Source: Salinivirgaceae bacterium (GTDB taxonomy: Bacteria; Bacteroidota; Bacteroidia; Bacteroidales; SZUA-534). From it: a stretch of DNA of 64,000 nt. Positions 37,926-45,935 of the stretch are shown in pieces (the stretch's first letter is position 1; every line of letters begins with the position of its first letter). The translations under genes were made by a program, and so were the position numbers. The stretch spans positions 123,788-187,787 of the forward strand of contig JAGCNL010000028.1 of NCBI GenBank assembly GCA_017645945.1, read 5' to 3'. Under the pieces are notes generated by a model that was not told where the DNA came from, ran no database searches, and saw only the letters and a program-made list of their open reading frames with translations.

Positions 37926-37975
37926 TGCGGAAATGCATCTTGTTCAAATGTCTAAACCACTATAAATTGCAGAGT

Positions 37976-38485
37976 ATGAACAGTTTTGAAGAGTTGGTGC
38001 TGAAGCGCTATTCGTGTCGCGATTATCAGACTCGGAGTGTTGACCGTGCTTTGGTGAACCAAATTGTTGAAACAGCGCATTTTGCGCCATCAGCAACCAA
38101 TGCCCAACCATGGCGAATCTACGTGATTGACTCGCAGGAAAATCTTGCCAAAGTAAGAAGCGCCTATCATCGCGAGTGGTTCAATGCCGCTCCTGTCGTG
38201 CTGATGCTCTGCGCTTTAAAGGATAAGGCATGGACTCGTGCCGACGGGAAAAATCATGCGAACATTGATGTTGCGATTCTCGCCGACCACCTTACGCTCG
38301 CCGCTGCCGACAAGGGGCTTGGAACGTGCTGGGTTTGCAATTTCGATGCTGAAATGCTGATAAAAGAGTTTGGCCTTGGTGCTGATTGTGAGCCAGTTGT
38401 GCTTCTACCTCTTGGTTATGCCGCGAATGATGAAATACCTGCCAAAAAGCGCAAATCCTTGTCTGAAATCGTTGAATATCTGTAG
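37976..38485 (+). CDS. Nitroreductase family flavoprotein
   Basis: 169 aa from ATG 37976. KRYSCRDYQTRSVDRALVNQIVETAHFAPSATNAQPWRIYV is the FMN-binding N-terminus (RxS/C-R, and PSaxNxQPW). NIDVAILADHLTLAAADKGLGTCWVCNF is the dimer core, and VVLLPLGYAANDE the C-terminal strand. It should reduce quinones or nitro-compounds with NAD(P)H. The frame extends upstream to 37922, but the added residues do not match the family. The S4 gene follows by 3 bp. Confidence 0.88.
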   Translation: MNSFEELVLKRYSCRDYQTRSVDRALVNQIVETAHFAPSATNAQPWRIYVIDSQENLAKVRSAYHREWFNAAPVVLMLCALKDKAWTRADGKNHANIDVAILADHLTLAAADKGLGTCWVCNFDAEMLIKEFGLGADCEPVVLLPLGYAANDEIPAKKRKSLSEIVEYL

Positions 38486-38488
38486 AAT

Positions 38489-38716
38489 ATGAGAGAATTT
38501 CAATTAAAACCATCTGATGATGGGTCAGAGCCGTACATCGAACTGAACAAGCTTATTAAATTGCTGCGTATCAGCGAGAACGGTGCGCAAGCAAATCAGT
38601 TTGTTGAGGACGGAATTGTGAAACTCAATGGTCAAATCGAGAGCCGCAAACGCGCCAAACTCCGCAATGGTGATGTTGTGGAGATTTTCGACCAAAAGAT
38701 TGTCATCGTGCAGTAA
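38489..38716 (+). CDS. S4-domain RNA-binding protein (YbcJ-like)
   Basis: 75 aa. YIELNKLIKLLRISENGAQANQFVEDGIVKLNGQIESRKRAKLRNGDVVEIFDQKIVI is a complete stand-alone S4 domain. Such proteins bind structured RNA, probably rRNA. The gene is in the same operon as the nitroreductase. Confidence 0.9.
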   Translation: MREFQLKPSDDGSEPYIELNKLIKLLRISENGAQANQFVEDGIVKLNGQIESRKRAKLRNGDVVEIFDQKIVIVQ

Positions 38717-38717
38717 A

Positions 38718-39662
38718 TCAGACTGTTTCTTTATCAGCATTCTTTGCCGACAATATTCGTGCCCAGATGGCGCCGGCAATGTTGTGCCATACGCTGAAGA
38801 TGGCTCCAGGCACGGCCGCAAACGGCATTGTGGCAAAGTGCGTCTGCGCAAGCGAGCAGGCCAGCCCTGAGTTTTGCATTCCCACTTCAACCGACACTGC
38901 AGTGCATTTCTCATGGCTCATTCCAACCAATTTTGCGAGACCGAAGCCTAAAGCAAATCCGCATATGTTGTGCAGCGCCACAACCAGCAGAATCAGTGGC
39001 CCAACAGTGAGCAGCTGAGCCGAGTTGGCGGCAACCACGGTCCCCACAATCACAGCAATCGCCAACGATGAGAACGCTGGCATATAATCAATGACTGATT
39101 TCGTGAAATTGGCGAAGAAGTGCTTGACAATAAACCCGATACCGATAGGCAGGATAATCACTTTCACAATCGACCAGAACATATTCAACACATCAACATG
39201 GACGGTTTCGCCTACCAGCAGCCAAGTGAGCAGCGGTGTGATGAGCGGCGCGGCAATGGTTGATACGCAAGTCATTCCGACGGACAAAGCCAGGTCGCCT
39301 TTGGCAAGATAGGTTATAACATTCGATGCAGTGCCGCCAGGGCAGCAGCCAACCAGCACAATGCCGATGGTAAGCTCGGGCGGAAGGCCAAAAATGCGCG
39401 CCAGCGCCCACGCAAGAAGCGGCATAATGGTGAATTGCGCAAGACATCCAATACCGACGTCTTTCGGGCGGCTGAATACAATTTTGAAATCCAACGGGTT
39501 GAGTGTCAGTCCCATACCGAACATCACCACACCAAGCAGATAGTTGATGGCTCCAGGTTTTATCCAGTTGAACGATGCAGGGCAGAACATTGCCACCACG
39601 CCAACCAACAGCACCAATGCAGCCATATGCTTGACAATGAATGTGTTAATCTTCCTGAACAT
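38718..39662 (-). CDS. Bile acid:sodium symporter (BASS) family transporter
   Basis: 314 aa with about ten transmembrane helices. [30 protein letters not shown] is the signature crossover region of BASS proteins, where the fold places two Na+ sites, and [14 protein letters not shown] is the matching second-repeat motif. Bacterial members move pantoate, pyruvate-like acids or bile acids; the substrate is not readable. The stop lies 1 bp from that of the convergent S4 gene. Confidence 0.9.
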   Translation of the reverse strand: [314 protein letters not shown]

Positions 39663-39828
39663 AGCAAATGTTTTTGGTGCGAAATTAGGTGTTTTACATA
39701 ATCGGTGTTATCGGGATTGAAAATCAGTTTGGAATCGAAAACTAATGCATAACTTATTATCTTTGTTGAAGCCGTTCAAGGCTTTATCTCATTGTCAAAC
39801 TTATTGATAACATTTAATTTAGACAGAT

Positions 39829-40446
39829 ATGAAATCATCAACAATAATCATTGTGGTTTTGGCGGTTGCGCTGTTGTTTGCTGTAATCAAGATACTTACG
39901 ACAAGCAAGCAGGCTCTTGCGGGCAGCAATGCCGATGCCGTCATCAGCAACATTATGACGCGAACAAGCATCCGTTCATATACCGATGAACCACTGACTG
40001 ATAGCCAGATAGAAACTTTGCTGCGTGCTGGAATGGCGGCGCCGTCGGCGGTAAACAAGCAGCCGTGGAAATTCGTGGTGGTGAAGAACAAGCCGATCTT
40101 GCAGCAAATAGCCGATTCGTTGCCAAACACCCGTCTGTCAAGTGCCGTATGCGCCATTGTTGTTTGTGGCGACATGACCAAAACGCTCGACGGTGTTGCC
40201 CGCGAATTCTGGATTCACGATTGCTCGGCCGCCACGGAAAACATCTTGCTGGCCGCTCACGCGTTGGAACTTGGCGCTGTATGGGCAGGCATCTTTCCAA
40301 ATCCCGACCGCGTTGACAAGTTGCGTGGTTTGATTGACCTTTCCGAAACGCAGATTCCGTTGTGCGTCATCGCCATCGGTCACCCTGCGGAGAATCCGAC
40401 ACCGAAAGACAAATGGAATCAGGAGAATTATCGGGTGATTGAGTAG
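39829..40446 (+). CDS. Nitroreductase family protein with N-terminal membrane anchor
   Basis: 205 aa. The N-terminal hydrophobic segment (IIIVVLAVALLFAVIKIL) is a signal anchor, unusual for this family, followed by a complete nitroreductase domain: MTRTSIRSYTDEPLTDSQIETLLRAGMAAPSAVNKQPWKFVVV, CSAATENILLAAHALELGAVWAG, IPLCVIAIGHPAEN. The flavin domain would be held at the membrane, probably facing the periplasm. A TATCTTTG box lies at 39758-39765. Confidence 0.85.
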   Translation: MKSSTIIIVVLAVALLFAVIKILTTSKQALAGSNADAVISNIMTRTSIRSYTDEPLTDSQIETLLRAGMAAPSAVNKQPWKFVVVKNKPILQQIADSLPNTRLSSAVCAIVVCGDMTKTLDGVAREFWIHDCSAATENILLAAHALELGAVWAGIFPNPDRVDKLRGLIDLSETQIPLCVIAIGHPAENPTPKDKWNQENYRVIE

Positions 40447-40519
40447 TTGAGCTGGATGGTATAAGTAATTGGGAGTTAAATATTTATTCTGAATTCTAAA
40501 TTCAAAATTCTACATTAAT

Positions 40520-40822
40520 ATGGTAAAACACGTTATTCTTTGGCAGTTGAAAGATGAGCTTTCGGCTGAACAGAAAAATGCCGTAAAGGCTGAAATCAAA
40601 AAAGGGTTGGAAGGATTGGCTGGCAAAGTGCCTGGGCTGATTGATATCAAAGTGAATATCAATGGCTTGCCGACATCAAACGCTGACCTGATGTTAGACT
40701 CGACGCTCGAAAGTTTCGATGCATTGAAGGGTTATGCTGTGCATCCAGCTCATGTGGCTGTGGCCGATGGCGTTGTCCGTCCGAACACAAAACTGCGCGT
40801 ATGCCTTGATTATGAGGCTTAA
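40520..40822 (+). CDS. Dabb-family (stress-responsive alpha/beta barrel) protein
   Basis: 100 aa. VKHVILWQLKDELS at the start and YAVHPAHVAVADGVVRP near the end are the Dabb signatures; the fold is a dimeric ferredoxin-like barrel. Function in bacteria is unknown. It is followed by a strong terminator. Confidence 0.88.
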   Translation: MVKHVILWQLKDELSAEQKNAVKAEIKKGLEGLAGKVPGLIDIKVNINGLPTSNADLMLDSTLESFDALKGYAVHPAHVAVADGVVRPNTKLRVCLDYEA

Positions 40823-40840
40823 ACAGCGTTAACCGACAAT

Positions 40841-40871
40841 AAAAAGCGCCTCGTTCGTGGGCGCTTTTTTT
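40841..40871. terminator. Bidirectional terminator between the Dabb gene and the MFS gene
   Basis: AAAAAGCGCC pairs with GGCGCTTTTT around a 9-nt loop, with A and T runs on the two sides. It serves both convergent genes. Confidence 0.85.
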
Positions 40872-40877
40872 GTGCGT

Positions 40878-42077
40878 TCATCGTAACCGATTCTTAATAA
40901 AATGCTTGCGGGCGAACAGGAACAAAATTGCCACACCAATCACATTGACAATCCATGCCGCCCAAAATGCTGAATGATAGCCACTTGATTCTGCAAGAAT
41001 TCCACCAATGAGCACGCCAGCTCCAACACCGATGTCCCAAGATGTAAGTTGAGTGGCATTAGCTGTTCCGCGCTGGCTGTTGGGTGCAAGGTTTACAAAC
41101 ATGGTCTGGAAAGCGGGGAACATGTGGCCGTTGCCGAATCCGATGATCAAAGCCGCTCCGTAATAGCCGATTTGGTTGTGGACGGCTGCAAACAACAGAT
41201 ATCCGAACATTGAAATCAGCACTCCGAACGAGGCATTCCGAATGACTTTGCCTTCGCGAAGCGGGCGGCTGCCTGCAATGCGGGCAATTATCAATCCCAA
41301 GGCCAGCAGCATGAAGAACAGTCCCGTGCCGCCAGTGATTCCAAGTTCTTCTTTGCCATAAATTGCTATGTATGTGGAGAGTACACCGTATGAAAAAGCG
41401 TAGCACGCTTGCGCGATGGCCTCAATCCATCCTTTGAGCAGGAAAAATCGGTCGAGCGAGATGGATGTTTGCGGCTTGACTTGTTCGCGTTCAGGCATTT
41501 TTAGGGTTGAATTGATTGCAAGACCAATGCCCGAACAAACCAGCGACAAAGCAAAAAGCGCGTCGTAGTTGTGCCAAACATGGAAGATGCAGAGCGCGAC
41601 GGTGGGAGCGATGGCTGTGGCAATGTTATTGCTAAGTCCGTAATAGCCAATGCCTTCTGCGCGGCGGTCGGGGTGGAGCACATCGATGGCAACGGTGCTG
41701 TTGGCAACCGTGGTGGCGCCAAACGGTGCGCCGTGCATTGTGCGTACTATGGCGAACATCAGCATCGAACCCGCAACCAGATAACCTGCAAACAGCGCAA
41801 AGAACAGAAAATAGCAGACCAAAAGCACCTGTTTGCGAGGAAAACTATCGACAATGAAACCGCTAAAAGGTCTGAATAACAATGCGGTAAGTGTATAACC
41901 CGACAGCACAAAACCAATGGTATCCTTGTCGGCCTGATAGGTCTCGCTCAAGTAAAGCGGCAGCAGAGGAGCCAGCAGCATGAATGAGAAGAAAATCATA
42001 AAGTTGGCGCACCAAATCTTTATATAGTTGCTGTTCCAAAGTTTCGGTTTGTCTATGCTTGTATCTTGTTGTTCCAT
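40878..42077 (-). CDS. Major facilitator superfamily transporter
   Basis: 399 aa with 12 hydrophobic helices. GYTLTALLFRPFSGFIVDSFPRKQVLL is the MFS loop 2-3 motif A variant, and RTMHGAPFGATTVANSTVAIDVLHPDRRAEGIGYYG is the helix 4-5 region seen in drug/arabinose-efflux-type members. Probably an exporter; substrate unknown. Single gene. Confidence 0.9.
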   Translation of the reverse strand: MEQQDTSIDKPKLWNSNYIKIWCANFMIFFSFMLLAPLLPLYLSETYQADKDTIGFVLSGYTLTALLFRPFSGFIVDSFPRKQVLLVCYFLFFALFAGYLVAGSMLMFAIVRTMHGAPFGATTVANSTVAIDVLHPDRRAEGIGYYGLSNNIATAIAPTVALCIFHVWHNYDALFALSLVCSGIGLAINSTLKMPEREQVKPQTSISLDRFFLLKGWIEAIAQACYAFSYGVLSTYIAIYGKEELGITGGTGLFFMLLALGLIIARIAGSRPLREGKVIRNASFGVLISMFGYLLFAAVHNQIGYYGAALIIGFGNGHMFPAFQTMFVNLAPNSQRGTANATQLTSWDIGVGAGVLIGGILAESSGYHSAFWAAWIVNVIGVAILFLFARKHFIKNRLR

Positions 42078-42221
42078 TGATGTTTGCTAATGCGGATAGC
42101 TGCATTTGCGGCAGTTGATTCCACACTGCAAAGTTGGGAAATCAAATGAAAAAACAGGCAAAAATTATTATTCTGAGGAATCTCACCTGATTATTTTTTT
42201 TCCGCTAAAAGTTTTTTGGAA

Positions 42222-42827
42222 TTAAGATTTCTTTCGCATTTCAAGTAAATCGTAATACATAAGGCGTGTGGCAAGTTCAACGGGTTGACTTTTTTTCCCG
42301 CCAGTATATATGAATTCTTGTTCTTCGGATGAAAAAAGGTTGATGAATCCGTTCTTCTCATAGAAGGCAATAACTTCGGGGTCATTTACGGCATCAACAA
42401 TCACAAATCGGCATCCAGTCTTATTACTACTTGAAAAGAACCAACCTTTAATGAATTGCAAAACTTCGCTACCTATTCCTTGTCCTGCAAACTCACTACT
42501 AACCCCAAGACGGCCGATTAGAACGCCAGGGTATCGGCGCAGCGGTTTCTCGTGGTGGGTTAGACTTTTCATATAGTCGCGGCGGCTGCGTGGCAAGTCG
42601 TATATGCGGATGCTGTCATTGGATAATGTCAGGGCGCAGACAATTTTCGTAGGGTCGCTGTTCAAACGGAAACAATATGTTTTACCCATTAAGAAATGGG
42701 CGTAGCGAGTGGCATCATTTGCAAAGAAATCGTCAAGGTCATCATTGCCGCACGTGAAAGGTTGGCATGCGGCGAGCATATCGTCCGTAAGTTCGAAAAA
42801 TGTACAATTTTCGGTAATAAATGCCAT
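42222..42827 (-). CDS. GNAT acetyltransferase, possible toxin of a TA-like pair
   Basis: 201 aa from ATG 42827; the frame runs to a TTG at 42845, directly on the stop of the upstream 55-aa gene. LTDDMLAACQPFTCGNDDLDDFFANDA is the N-terminus typical of GNAT proteins of the TacT/AtaT kind, followed by VLIGRLGVSSEFAGQGIGSEVLQF (acetyl-CoA loop) and VDAVNDPEVIAFYEKNGF. Known toxins are about 160-175 aa, so this is longer. The tight pairing with a small basic gene supports a TA or two-component acetylation module, but the partner is not a DUF1778 antitoxin. Confidence 0.75.
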   Translation of the reverse strand: MAFITENCTFFELTDDMLAACQPFTCGNDDLDDFFANDATRYAHFLMGKTYCFRLNSDPTKIVCALTLSNDSIRIYDLPRSRRDYMKSLTHHEKPLRRYPGVLIGRLGVSSEFAGQGIGSEVLQFIKGWFFSSSNKTGCRFVIVDAVNDPEVIAFYEKNGFINLFSSEEQEFIYTGGKKSQPVELATRLMYYDLLEMRKKS

Positions 42828-42845
42828 TTTAAGTGCGCTGCTCAA

Positions 42846-43013
42846 TTAGAGCATTTTGGCCTTGCTCAAAATTATATGGGCCATTTGGCAATAGGTATGG
42901 CTGTCGCGGTTGTCAGTCTCTTTGTAATCGCGTTCGGCTTTCTCGGCGCGGCGTTTGAAATCGCGGGCTTCTTTGCCTTTGAGCGTAGGAATTGCCTTGA
43001 TTGCTGTTGCCAT
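42846..43013 (-). CDS. 55-residue helical protein, partner of the GNAT gene
   Basis: The reading frame starts at ATG 43013 and ends at TAA 42846-42848, the base before the longest possible GNAT frame. The product begins MATAIKAIPTLKGKEARDFK and continues as one charged amphipathic helix (RRAEKAERDYKE...), ending AHIILSKAKML. It has its own promoter with a palindrome. Size, order (small gene first) and spacing fit an antitoxin. I do not recognise the family. Confidence 0.75.
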   Translation of the reverse strand: MATAIKAIPTLKGKEARDFKRRAEKAERDYKETDNRDSHTYCQMAHIILSKAKML

Positions 43014-43045
43014 AGTTGTAGTCCTTTCTCGTTATTTTTCAGATA

Positions 43046-43072
43046 CAAAGGTACATTATTATTGCGAATAAT
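43046..43072 (-). promoter_or_regulatory. Promoter and palindromic operator of the GNAT pair
   Basis: On the minus strand TACCTTTG (43046-43053) is a perfect -7 box, about 33 nt before the 55-aa start. Immediately upstream, ATTATT-GCG-AATAAT (43058-43072) is a perfect palindrome with 6-bp arms inside the promoter spacer, where a repressor would block RNA polymerase. Autoregulation by the pair is inferred. Confidence 0.6.
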
Positions 43073-43152
43073 GAGCTGTTGAAACAAGAATTGTAACGTG
43101 CAAAAACAAAAAAGTCATAATCTATTGCAGTGGCGAATTTCAACTAAAACAT

Positions 43153-43160
43153 TAATTTTG
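43153..43160 (+). promoter_or_regulatory. -7 box (TAATTTTG) of the rod-like RNA
   Basis: It matches TAnnTTTG perfectly. A TTG lies 25 nt upstream at 43125-43127. Transcription would start near 43168, just before a small hairpin TTTGGC/GCCAAA (43169-43190) and the rod-like structure. Confidence 0.5.
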
Positions 43161-43167
43161 TGCGTCA

Positions 43168-43437
43168 TTTTGGCAAAAATAAAAGCCAAATGATATGAAG
43201 AGCGTTTACGCGCACTGACTCGACACTTTCGAACTTCGCAACTTTGAATTACCAGAGACAGTAGCAACGAGGCGTTCCATAGGTATGTATATGGCAATGA
43301 ACCTTCGCAAATCGCGATAGGCTCTTTGTGTGTATATATGCGCGTGGGCTTCTGCGTTGCTTATCTCGGTGAGACGGCAATGCGAAGGCCTGAAAGTGTG
43401 GGATAAGTAGTGTATGAATCCCGCGCTTTTCTTTTTA
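43168..43437 (+). ncRNA. Structured RNA B: rod-like, about 235-nt hairpin ending in a T tract
   Basis: Successive stems pair inward: GAAGAGCG 43197-43204 with CGCTTTTC 43424-43431; CACT-g-ACT 43213-43220 with AGTAGTG 43406-43412; ACACTTTC 43223-43230 with GAAAGTGT 43392-43399; CTTCGCA 43234-43240 with TGCGAAG 43381-43387; ACC-a-GAG 43251-43257 with CTCGGT 43365-43370; AGCAACG 43263-43269 with CGTTGCT 43355-43361; then an apical hairpin closed by CC/GG and TCGC/GCGA (43302-43321). The outer stem runs into TTTTTATAT, so this may be a discrete terminated RNA. No long reading frame fits. It is not tmRNA, RNase P, SRP or 6S as far as I can recognise. Confidence 0.65.
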
Positions 43438-43484
43438 TATCAGTAATATTTCGGTTTGGGATTGCCGACGATTGTTCTTGCAAA

Positions 43485-43697
43485 ATGCACATTGGCAATC
43501 TGATACAGGAAGAACTAAAACGTCAGGGACGCTCGGTAACTTGGTTTGCTGAGCAACTTTTCTATACTCGTCCACATATATATAAGATATTCAGCAAGGC
43601 GACTATCGATACAGGATTGCTGCAGCGCATTTCCCGAATACTCAATCACGACTTTTTCTTGGATTTGTCGAAAGATGACAATGCACAACAAGTGTAA
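43485..43697 (+). CDS. Small XRE-like HTH protein B
   Basis: 70 aa from ATG 43485; the frame extends upstream into the end of the rod structure, which is unlikely to be coding. IGNLIQEELKRQGRSVTWFAEQLFYTRPHIYKIFSKATIDTGLLQRISRILNHDFFLDL is a compact HTH domain. It is closely related to the protein at 60857 (shared WFA-QL, IYxIF, ID-x-LL-RIS-IL-x-DFF) and more distantly to the one at 20317. Presumed DNA-binding. Confidence 0.75.
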   Translation: MHIGNLIQEELKRQGRSVTWFAEQLFYTRPHIYKIFSKATIDTGLLQRISRILNHDFFLDLSKDDNAQQV

Positions 43698-43764
43698 TCT
43701 GATTGGATACAAAATCGTCATATCATTGGCAACTGAGTTATAAGGTGGGATGTTACGCGGTAGT

Positions 43765-43772
43765 TACATTTG
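43765..43772 (+). promoter_or_regulatory. -7 box (TACATTTG) of the 43815 operon
   Basis: Perfect TAnnTTTG, 50 nt before the start codon. The following leader shares TATTAATAATTAACTTA with the leader of the 61217 gene (TATTAATTATTAACTTA) at nearly the same place. Confidence 0.55.
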
Positions 43773-43814
43773 AAAATATATTTATTAATAATTAACTTAT
43801 AAAAACACAAGATA

Positions 43815-44477
43815 ATGAAGAATGTTTTATTGATGGCATTTGCCTTATTTTTGTGCGGTGGCGCACAATCGCAAGTTGTTGCTAAAAACTACATTTTCAA
43901 ACCAAACAGAGCAGGTTCTTATGTTGTAATAACAACTGTTAGTCACAATCAAGATTTAGACTTGTGCCGAGAGAAACTGGAGGCTTGGGCAAAGGGAATA
44001 CAAGGAGTGCATTATTCTGGTTCTATTTTGGGAATGGTAGCGGAGTCGGCGGCTAAAAAAAGGCTTATATCATATAAGGACAGTGTTGTAACATTTATGG
44101 ATAATCTGATATATCGTGAAGCGGATAACCCGTTTGCAGGAAAATGGACCGAAACACTAAATTATACTTGTGATGTGAAAATTGAGCAAGATAAAATAAT
44201 CTGCACATTCCACGATATGAACTTAACTTTTAATTATTCGGGTTATGGAAGTTCTACAAAGAAGTATTCACTTGATGAGAAGTACTATAACTATCTTAAA
44301 GCCATTGATGATTTGAATAATGCAAATAGTGATAACACAATGGATAAAAAAGAAAGAAAAAAGATTATTAAAGATTCAGAAAATGAAATAAGCGAAGATG
44401 AGAAGTCATTTGCAATAATTGATAAAAAAATGGCAAGTTTTATTGATAGATTGGAGCGGTCATTTAAGTCCAACTAA
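43815..44477 (+). CDS. Secreted protein of unknown function
   Basis: 220 aa. There is a signal peptide (KNVLLMAFALFLCGGAQSQ). The middle is beta-rich (SYVVITTVSHNQDLDLCREKLEAWAKG; CDVKIEQDKIICTFHDMNLTFNYSGYG). The Lys/Glu-rich C-terminus is predicted helical and may form a coiled coil. The layout recalls small Bacteroidetes DUF4468-type proteins, but I cannot assign it. AT-rich compared with its surroundings; the next gene follows by 11 bp, so a two-gene operon. Confidence 0.7.
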   Translation: MKNVLLMAFALFLCGGAQSQVVAKNYIFKPNRAGSYVVITTVSHNQDLDLCREKLEAWAKGIQGVHYSGSILGMVAESAAKKRLISYKDSVVTFMDNLIYREADNPFAGKWTETLNYTCDVKIEQDKIICTFHDMNLTFNYSGYGSSTKKYSLDEKYYNYLKAIDDLNNANSDNTMDKKERKKIIKDSENEISEDEKSFAIIDKKMASFIDRLERSFKSN

Positions 44478-44488
44478 AATATCAAAGA

Positions 44489-45274
44489 ATGAAGAGTGTT
44501 TTAATTTTTATAGTGGTACTATTACATTTTTCTGCAGTGTCGCAAGAGATGGTAGATTCACTTAAACTAGAAAATCTTGATAACAAAAACATTATTGTAA
44601 CGGTAAACGACGTGTCATTCGAAATGGTGTTTGTGGAGGGGGGTACATTTGTAATGGGGAATAATGAAATAAAAAAATCAACACCAGAACACCAAGTAAC
44701 ATTAGATGGTTTTTATATTGGGAAATTTGAAGTTACGCAGGCTCTTTGGAAAGCGGTAATGCTAGGCAATCCCAGTTTTTTCCCAGATGACAATAATCCA
44801 GTAGAAAATGTGGGGTTGCTTATATGTGAGGAATTTTTGAAGAAATTAAGCAATTTGACGGGGTATAACTTTAGATTTCCAACAGAAGCCGAATGGGAAT
44901 TTGCTGCTCGAGGCGGCAACAAGAGTCAAGGATATATTTATGCTGGTAGTAACGATGTTAATGAAGTGGCATGGCTTCATAGAGCCAGTGGAGAGACAAC
45001 AATGCCAGTAGGCTCATTAAAGCCTAATGAACTAGGAATATATGATATGAGTGGCAATGTTGAAGAATATTGTTCTGACTGGTATGGATCATATTCGGCA
45101 GAGCCACAAGTTAATCCGCAAGGGCCAAATCGTGGAGCAACAAAAGTTAGACGAGGTGGAGGATGGCCGCATTTAATTAGTTATGGCGAAACAACACGTA
45201 GATATTGGCAAATTCCAACTTTAACAAAAGGCTACAACGCGGGAGGGTTGAGGGTCGCTATGGATGCAAAGTAA
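44489..45274 (+). CDS. SUMF1 (formylglycine-generating enzyme-like) domain protein
   Basis: 261 aa with a short hydrophobic N-terminus. Family landmarks run in order: FVEGGTFVMG, GFYIGKFEVTQALWKAVM, FRFPTEAEWEFAARGG, GIYDMSGNVEEYCSDWY, RRGGGW, and GGLRVAM. True formylglycine-generating enzymes have a second Cys pair after the RGGSW motif; here no Cys follows EYCSDWY, and no sulfatase gene is nearby. A binding or other modified function is more likely than sulfatase activation. Confidence 0.85.
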   Translation: MKSVLIFIVVLLHFSAVSQEMVDSLKLENLDNKNIIVTVNDVSFEMVFVEGGTFVMGNNEIKKSTPEHQVTLDGFYIGKFEVTQALWKAVMLGNPSFFPDDNNPVENVGLLICEEFLKKLSNLTGYNFRFPTEAEWEFAARGGNKSQGYIYAGSNDVNEVAWLHRASGETTMPVGSLKPNELGIYDMSGNVEEYCSDWYGSYSAEPQVNPQGPNRGATKVRRGGGWPHLISYGETTRRYWQIPTLTKGYNAGGLRVAMDAK

Positions 45275-45318
45275 CACCATAACATAAATAGTCTAGTAAA
45301 ATATGATTATAATTATGT

Positions 45319-45352
45319 CAGCCTGCGGATAAACCACCGCAGGCTGTTTTTT
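45319..45352 (+). terminator. Terminator of the 43815 operon
   Basis: The perfect 10-bp stem CAGCCTGCGG/CCGCAGGCTG is followed by TTTTTT. Confidence 0.85.
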
Positions 45353-45452
45353 ATACAGCAAAACCAATTGATATCCCTCTGAAACTTTTTTTTATCAAAT
45401 TCCAATAGGCATCCGCAAAATGATTCCTTCTTATCCTTTAAGCAAAAAGAGT

Positions 45453-45460
45453 TATTTTTG
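45453..45460 (+). promoter_or_regulatory. -7 box (TATTTTTG) of tadA
   Basis: Perfect TAnnTTTG, 23 nt before the tadA ATG. No clear -33 box. Confidence 0.5.
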
Positions 45461-45482
45461 ACCTCAAAACAAATCTGTTGCG

Positions 45483-45920
45483 ATGGACGAGAAAAACGAT
45501 AAATATTTCATGCGGAAGGCTTTGGAGCAGGCAAAAGTGGCTTTCGACAAAGATGAGGTTCCGATTGGGGCTGTGGTGGTTTGCAATGGGCAGATAATAG
45601 CCCGTGCATGCAATCTGACCGAGACTCTCAGCGATGTCACCGCTCATGCCGAGATGCAGGCCATAACAGCCGCTGCTGGCTATCTTGGCGGCAAATATCT
45701 GACTGATTGTACGTTATATGTCACTGTTGAGCCATGCCCGATGTGCGCAGGAGCTTTGGCTTGGGCGCAAATCAGCCGTATTGTCTATGGTGCCGTTGAT
45801 GAGAAACGTGGCAGCCACCATTTCAGCGGCATCTTCCATCCAAAAACGGTTGTTGTGGGTGGCGTGCTTGAGGAGGAATGCTCGGCTCTAATGAAGGAGT
45901 TTTTCGCTCGAAAGCGTTGA
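45483..45920 (+). CDS. tadA: tRNA-specific adenosine deaminase
   Basis: TadA converts A34 of tRNA-Arg(ACG) to inosine. The 145-aa protein has the zinc site: HAEMQAI with the catalytic Glu, and PCPMCAGA with two Cys ligands. GAVDEKRGSHHFSG and the C-terminal ECSALMKEFFARKR match TadA rather than cytidine deaminase. Single gene; its stop faces the SpoIIE phosphatase gene. Confidence 0.93.
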   Translation: MDEKNDKYFMRKALEQAKVAFDKDEVPIGAVVVCNGQIIARACNLTETLSDVTAHAEMQAITAAAGYLGGKYLTDCTLYVTVEPCPMCAGALAWAQISRIVYGAVDEKRGSHHFSGIFHPKTVVVGGVLEEECSALMKEFFARKR

Positions 45921-45935
45921 ATCTCTGATTGTTGT

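Noticed and set aside
43168..43437. tmRNA, RNase P RNA, SRP RNA or 6S RNA
   Set aside because: I do not find the tag-peptide frame and tRNA-like ends of tmRNA, the GAGGAAAGTCC core of RNase P, or the SRP tetraloop; the rod has no large 6S-like central bubble.
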